Assembly: GCA_003521845.1 (NCBI GenBank)
Contig: DPHB01000005.1
Span: 19,638 to 70,868 of the forward strand
From: Oceanospirillaceae bacterium
Lineage (GTDB): Bacteria; Pseudomonadota; Gammaproteobacteria; Pseudomonadales; Balneatricaceae
Reading direction: 5' to 3'
Length of the DNA stretch: 51,231 nucleotides
Below, in pieces: positions 50,951 to 51,231 of this stretch. The notes beneath the pieces are model-generated. The model worked only from the letters and a program-made list of their open reading frames with translations, made no database searches and was not told where the DNA came from. The first letter of the stretch is position 1; every line of letters starts with the position of its first letter. The position numbers and the translations under genes are program-made.

Positions 50951-51203
50951 AGGCAATACTTGGGAGAAATACGAAAAGTTACGTGAGCAAGATAAGCGCT
51001 TGTACAAAGCACTATGTAAATTGCTCAAGGAGATGCTCCGATCTGAGGATTTGACTTCAGGTTTAGGTAAGCCTGAACCACTCAAGTACAACCTATCAGG
51101 ACTATGGTCTCGGCGGATTTCACAAAAAGATCGGCTGATATATCGATTCGATGATGCGTCCATATTTATTTTTGCTATCGGCGGTCACTACGACCAGCAT
51201 TAA
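50931..51203 (+). CDS. yoeB: YoeB-family mRNA-cleaving toxin
   Basis: Txe/YoeB toxin of 90 residues, a ribosome-dependent mRNA endonuclease. The conserved stretch GLGKPEPLKYNLSGLWSRRI, then KDRLIYRF and the C-terminal GGHYDQH, contains the catalytic Glu, Arg and His positions of YoeB. The gene is intact. It begins inside yefM (20-base overlap), so the two are translated together. The stop is two bases before an 8-bp repeat. Confidence 0.95.
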   Translation: MKSLVFEGNTWEKYEKLREQDKRLYKALCKLLKEMLRSEDLTSGLGKPEPLKYNLSGLWSRRISQKDRLIYRFDDASIFIFAIGGHYDQH

Positions 51204-51206
51204 TTG

Positions 51207-51214
51207 CCATAACG
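51207..51214 (-). repeat. 8-bp boundary repeat, right (GCCATAAC)
   Basis: Inverted copy of the left repeat, right after the yoeB stop. The sequence continues as GCCGCAAACATTGGCGAG to the window end, so any longer structure is cut off. Confidence 0.5.
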
Positions 51215-51231
51215 CCGCAAACATTGGCGAG

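Noticed and set aside
50255..51163. 302-codon minus-strand frame containing sugE
   Set aside because: The part before the sugE ATG is antisense to yefM and yoeB, which have clear family matches, a promoter and correct overlaps; only 50255-50551 is kept.
1..51231. tRNA, rRNA, CRISPR array or complete insertion sequence
   Set aside because: No tRNA-like TpsiC/acceptor arrangement, no regularly spaced direct repeats and no transposase-like frame were seen on either strand.

Overview
The window reads as a chromosomal segment of a marine gammaproteobacterium, probably near the Oceanospirillales/Pseudomonadales. This rests on the gene set (yrfG-hslR-hslO-pckA block, radC-rpmB-rpmG block, DctPQM with DctBD, an assimilatory nitrate cluster, a marine-type two-component pair), the Mg-type HemB, and a roughly even base composition judged by eye, not computed. 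Nearly all of it is ordinary housekeeping and metabolism. Only the last ~1.5 kb looks like accessory, partly decayed DNA. No tRNA, rRNA, CRISPR array, phage or complete insertion sequence was found.

Layout. 1-6.2 kb (minus strand): nitronate monooxygenase, MOSC protein, AlkD, Tex and a cut-off gshA with a TTG start. 6.4-7.5 kb (plus): a periplasmic SIMPL protein overlapping a single-domain prepilin peptidase. 7.6-12.8 kb (minus): yrfG-hslR-hslO-pckA with an AEC transporter inserted. 12.9-20.9 kb: trxB, a PuuD-like membrane protein, an FKBP isomerase (minus), the ABC-F protein yheS, hemB, radA and a RimJ-like acetyltransferase. 20.9-30.8 kb (minus): nitrate assimilation, in the order nasT-like ANTAR regulator, narK, kinase/phosphatase, nirB, nirD, nasA. 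30.9-33.7 kb (minus): rpmG, rpmB, radC, a lipoprotein and an FAH-family hydrolase. 33.9-42.4 kb (plus): mdh, an unknown protein, dctB, dctD, dctP, dctQ, dctM. 42.5-46.2 kb (minus): chemoreceptor, bluB with a cobalamin riboswitch, a second AEC transporter. 46.3-49.7 kb (plus): a response regulator and histidine kinase resembling the dedicated proteobacterial sortase pair, and an unknown protein. 49.8-51.2 kb: DUF3565 protein, a ParE-like toxin fragment, a damaged sugE, and an intact yefM-yoeB toxin-antitoxin pair.

How the genes work together. The nitrate cluster takes nitrate in through NarK, reduces it to nitrite with NasA and to ammonium with NirBD. Two near-consensus sigma-54 promoters, each with an upstream NtrC-like site, sit before nasT and before nirB, and a strong intrinsic terminator lies between nasT and narK, where an ANTAR antiterminator would act. 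The dct genes form a complete sensing-and-uptake unit for C4-dicarboxylates: DctB and DctD, two 18-bp tandem DctD-like sites, a sigma-54 promoter, then dctP, an intercistronic hairpin, and dctQM. The bluB riboswitch ties synthesis of the lower ligand of B12 to cobalamin level. Several dispersed palindromic repeats sit in the gaps between genes, and two copies of one of them differ by stem-preserving changes.
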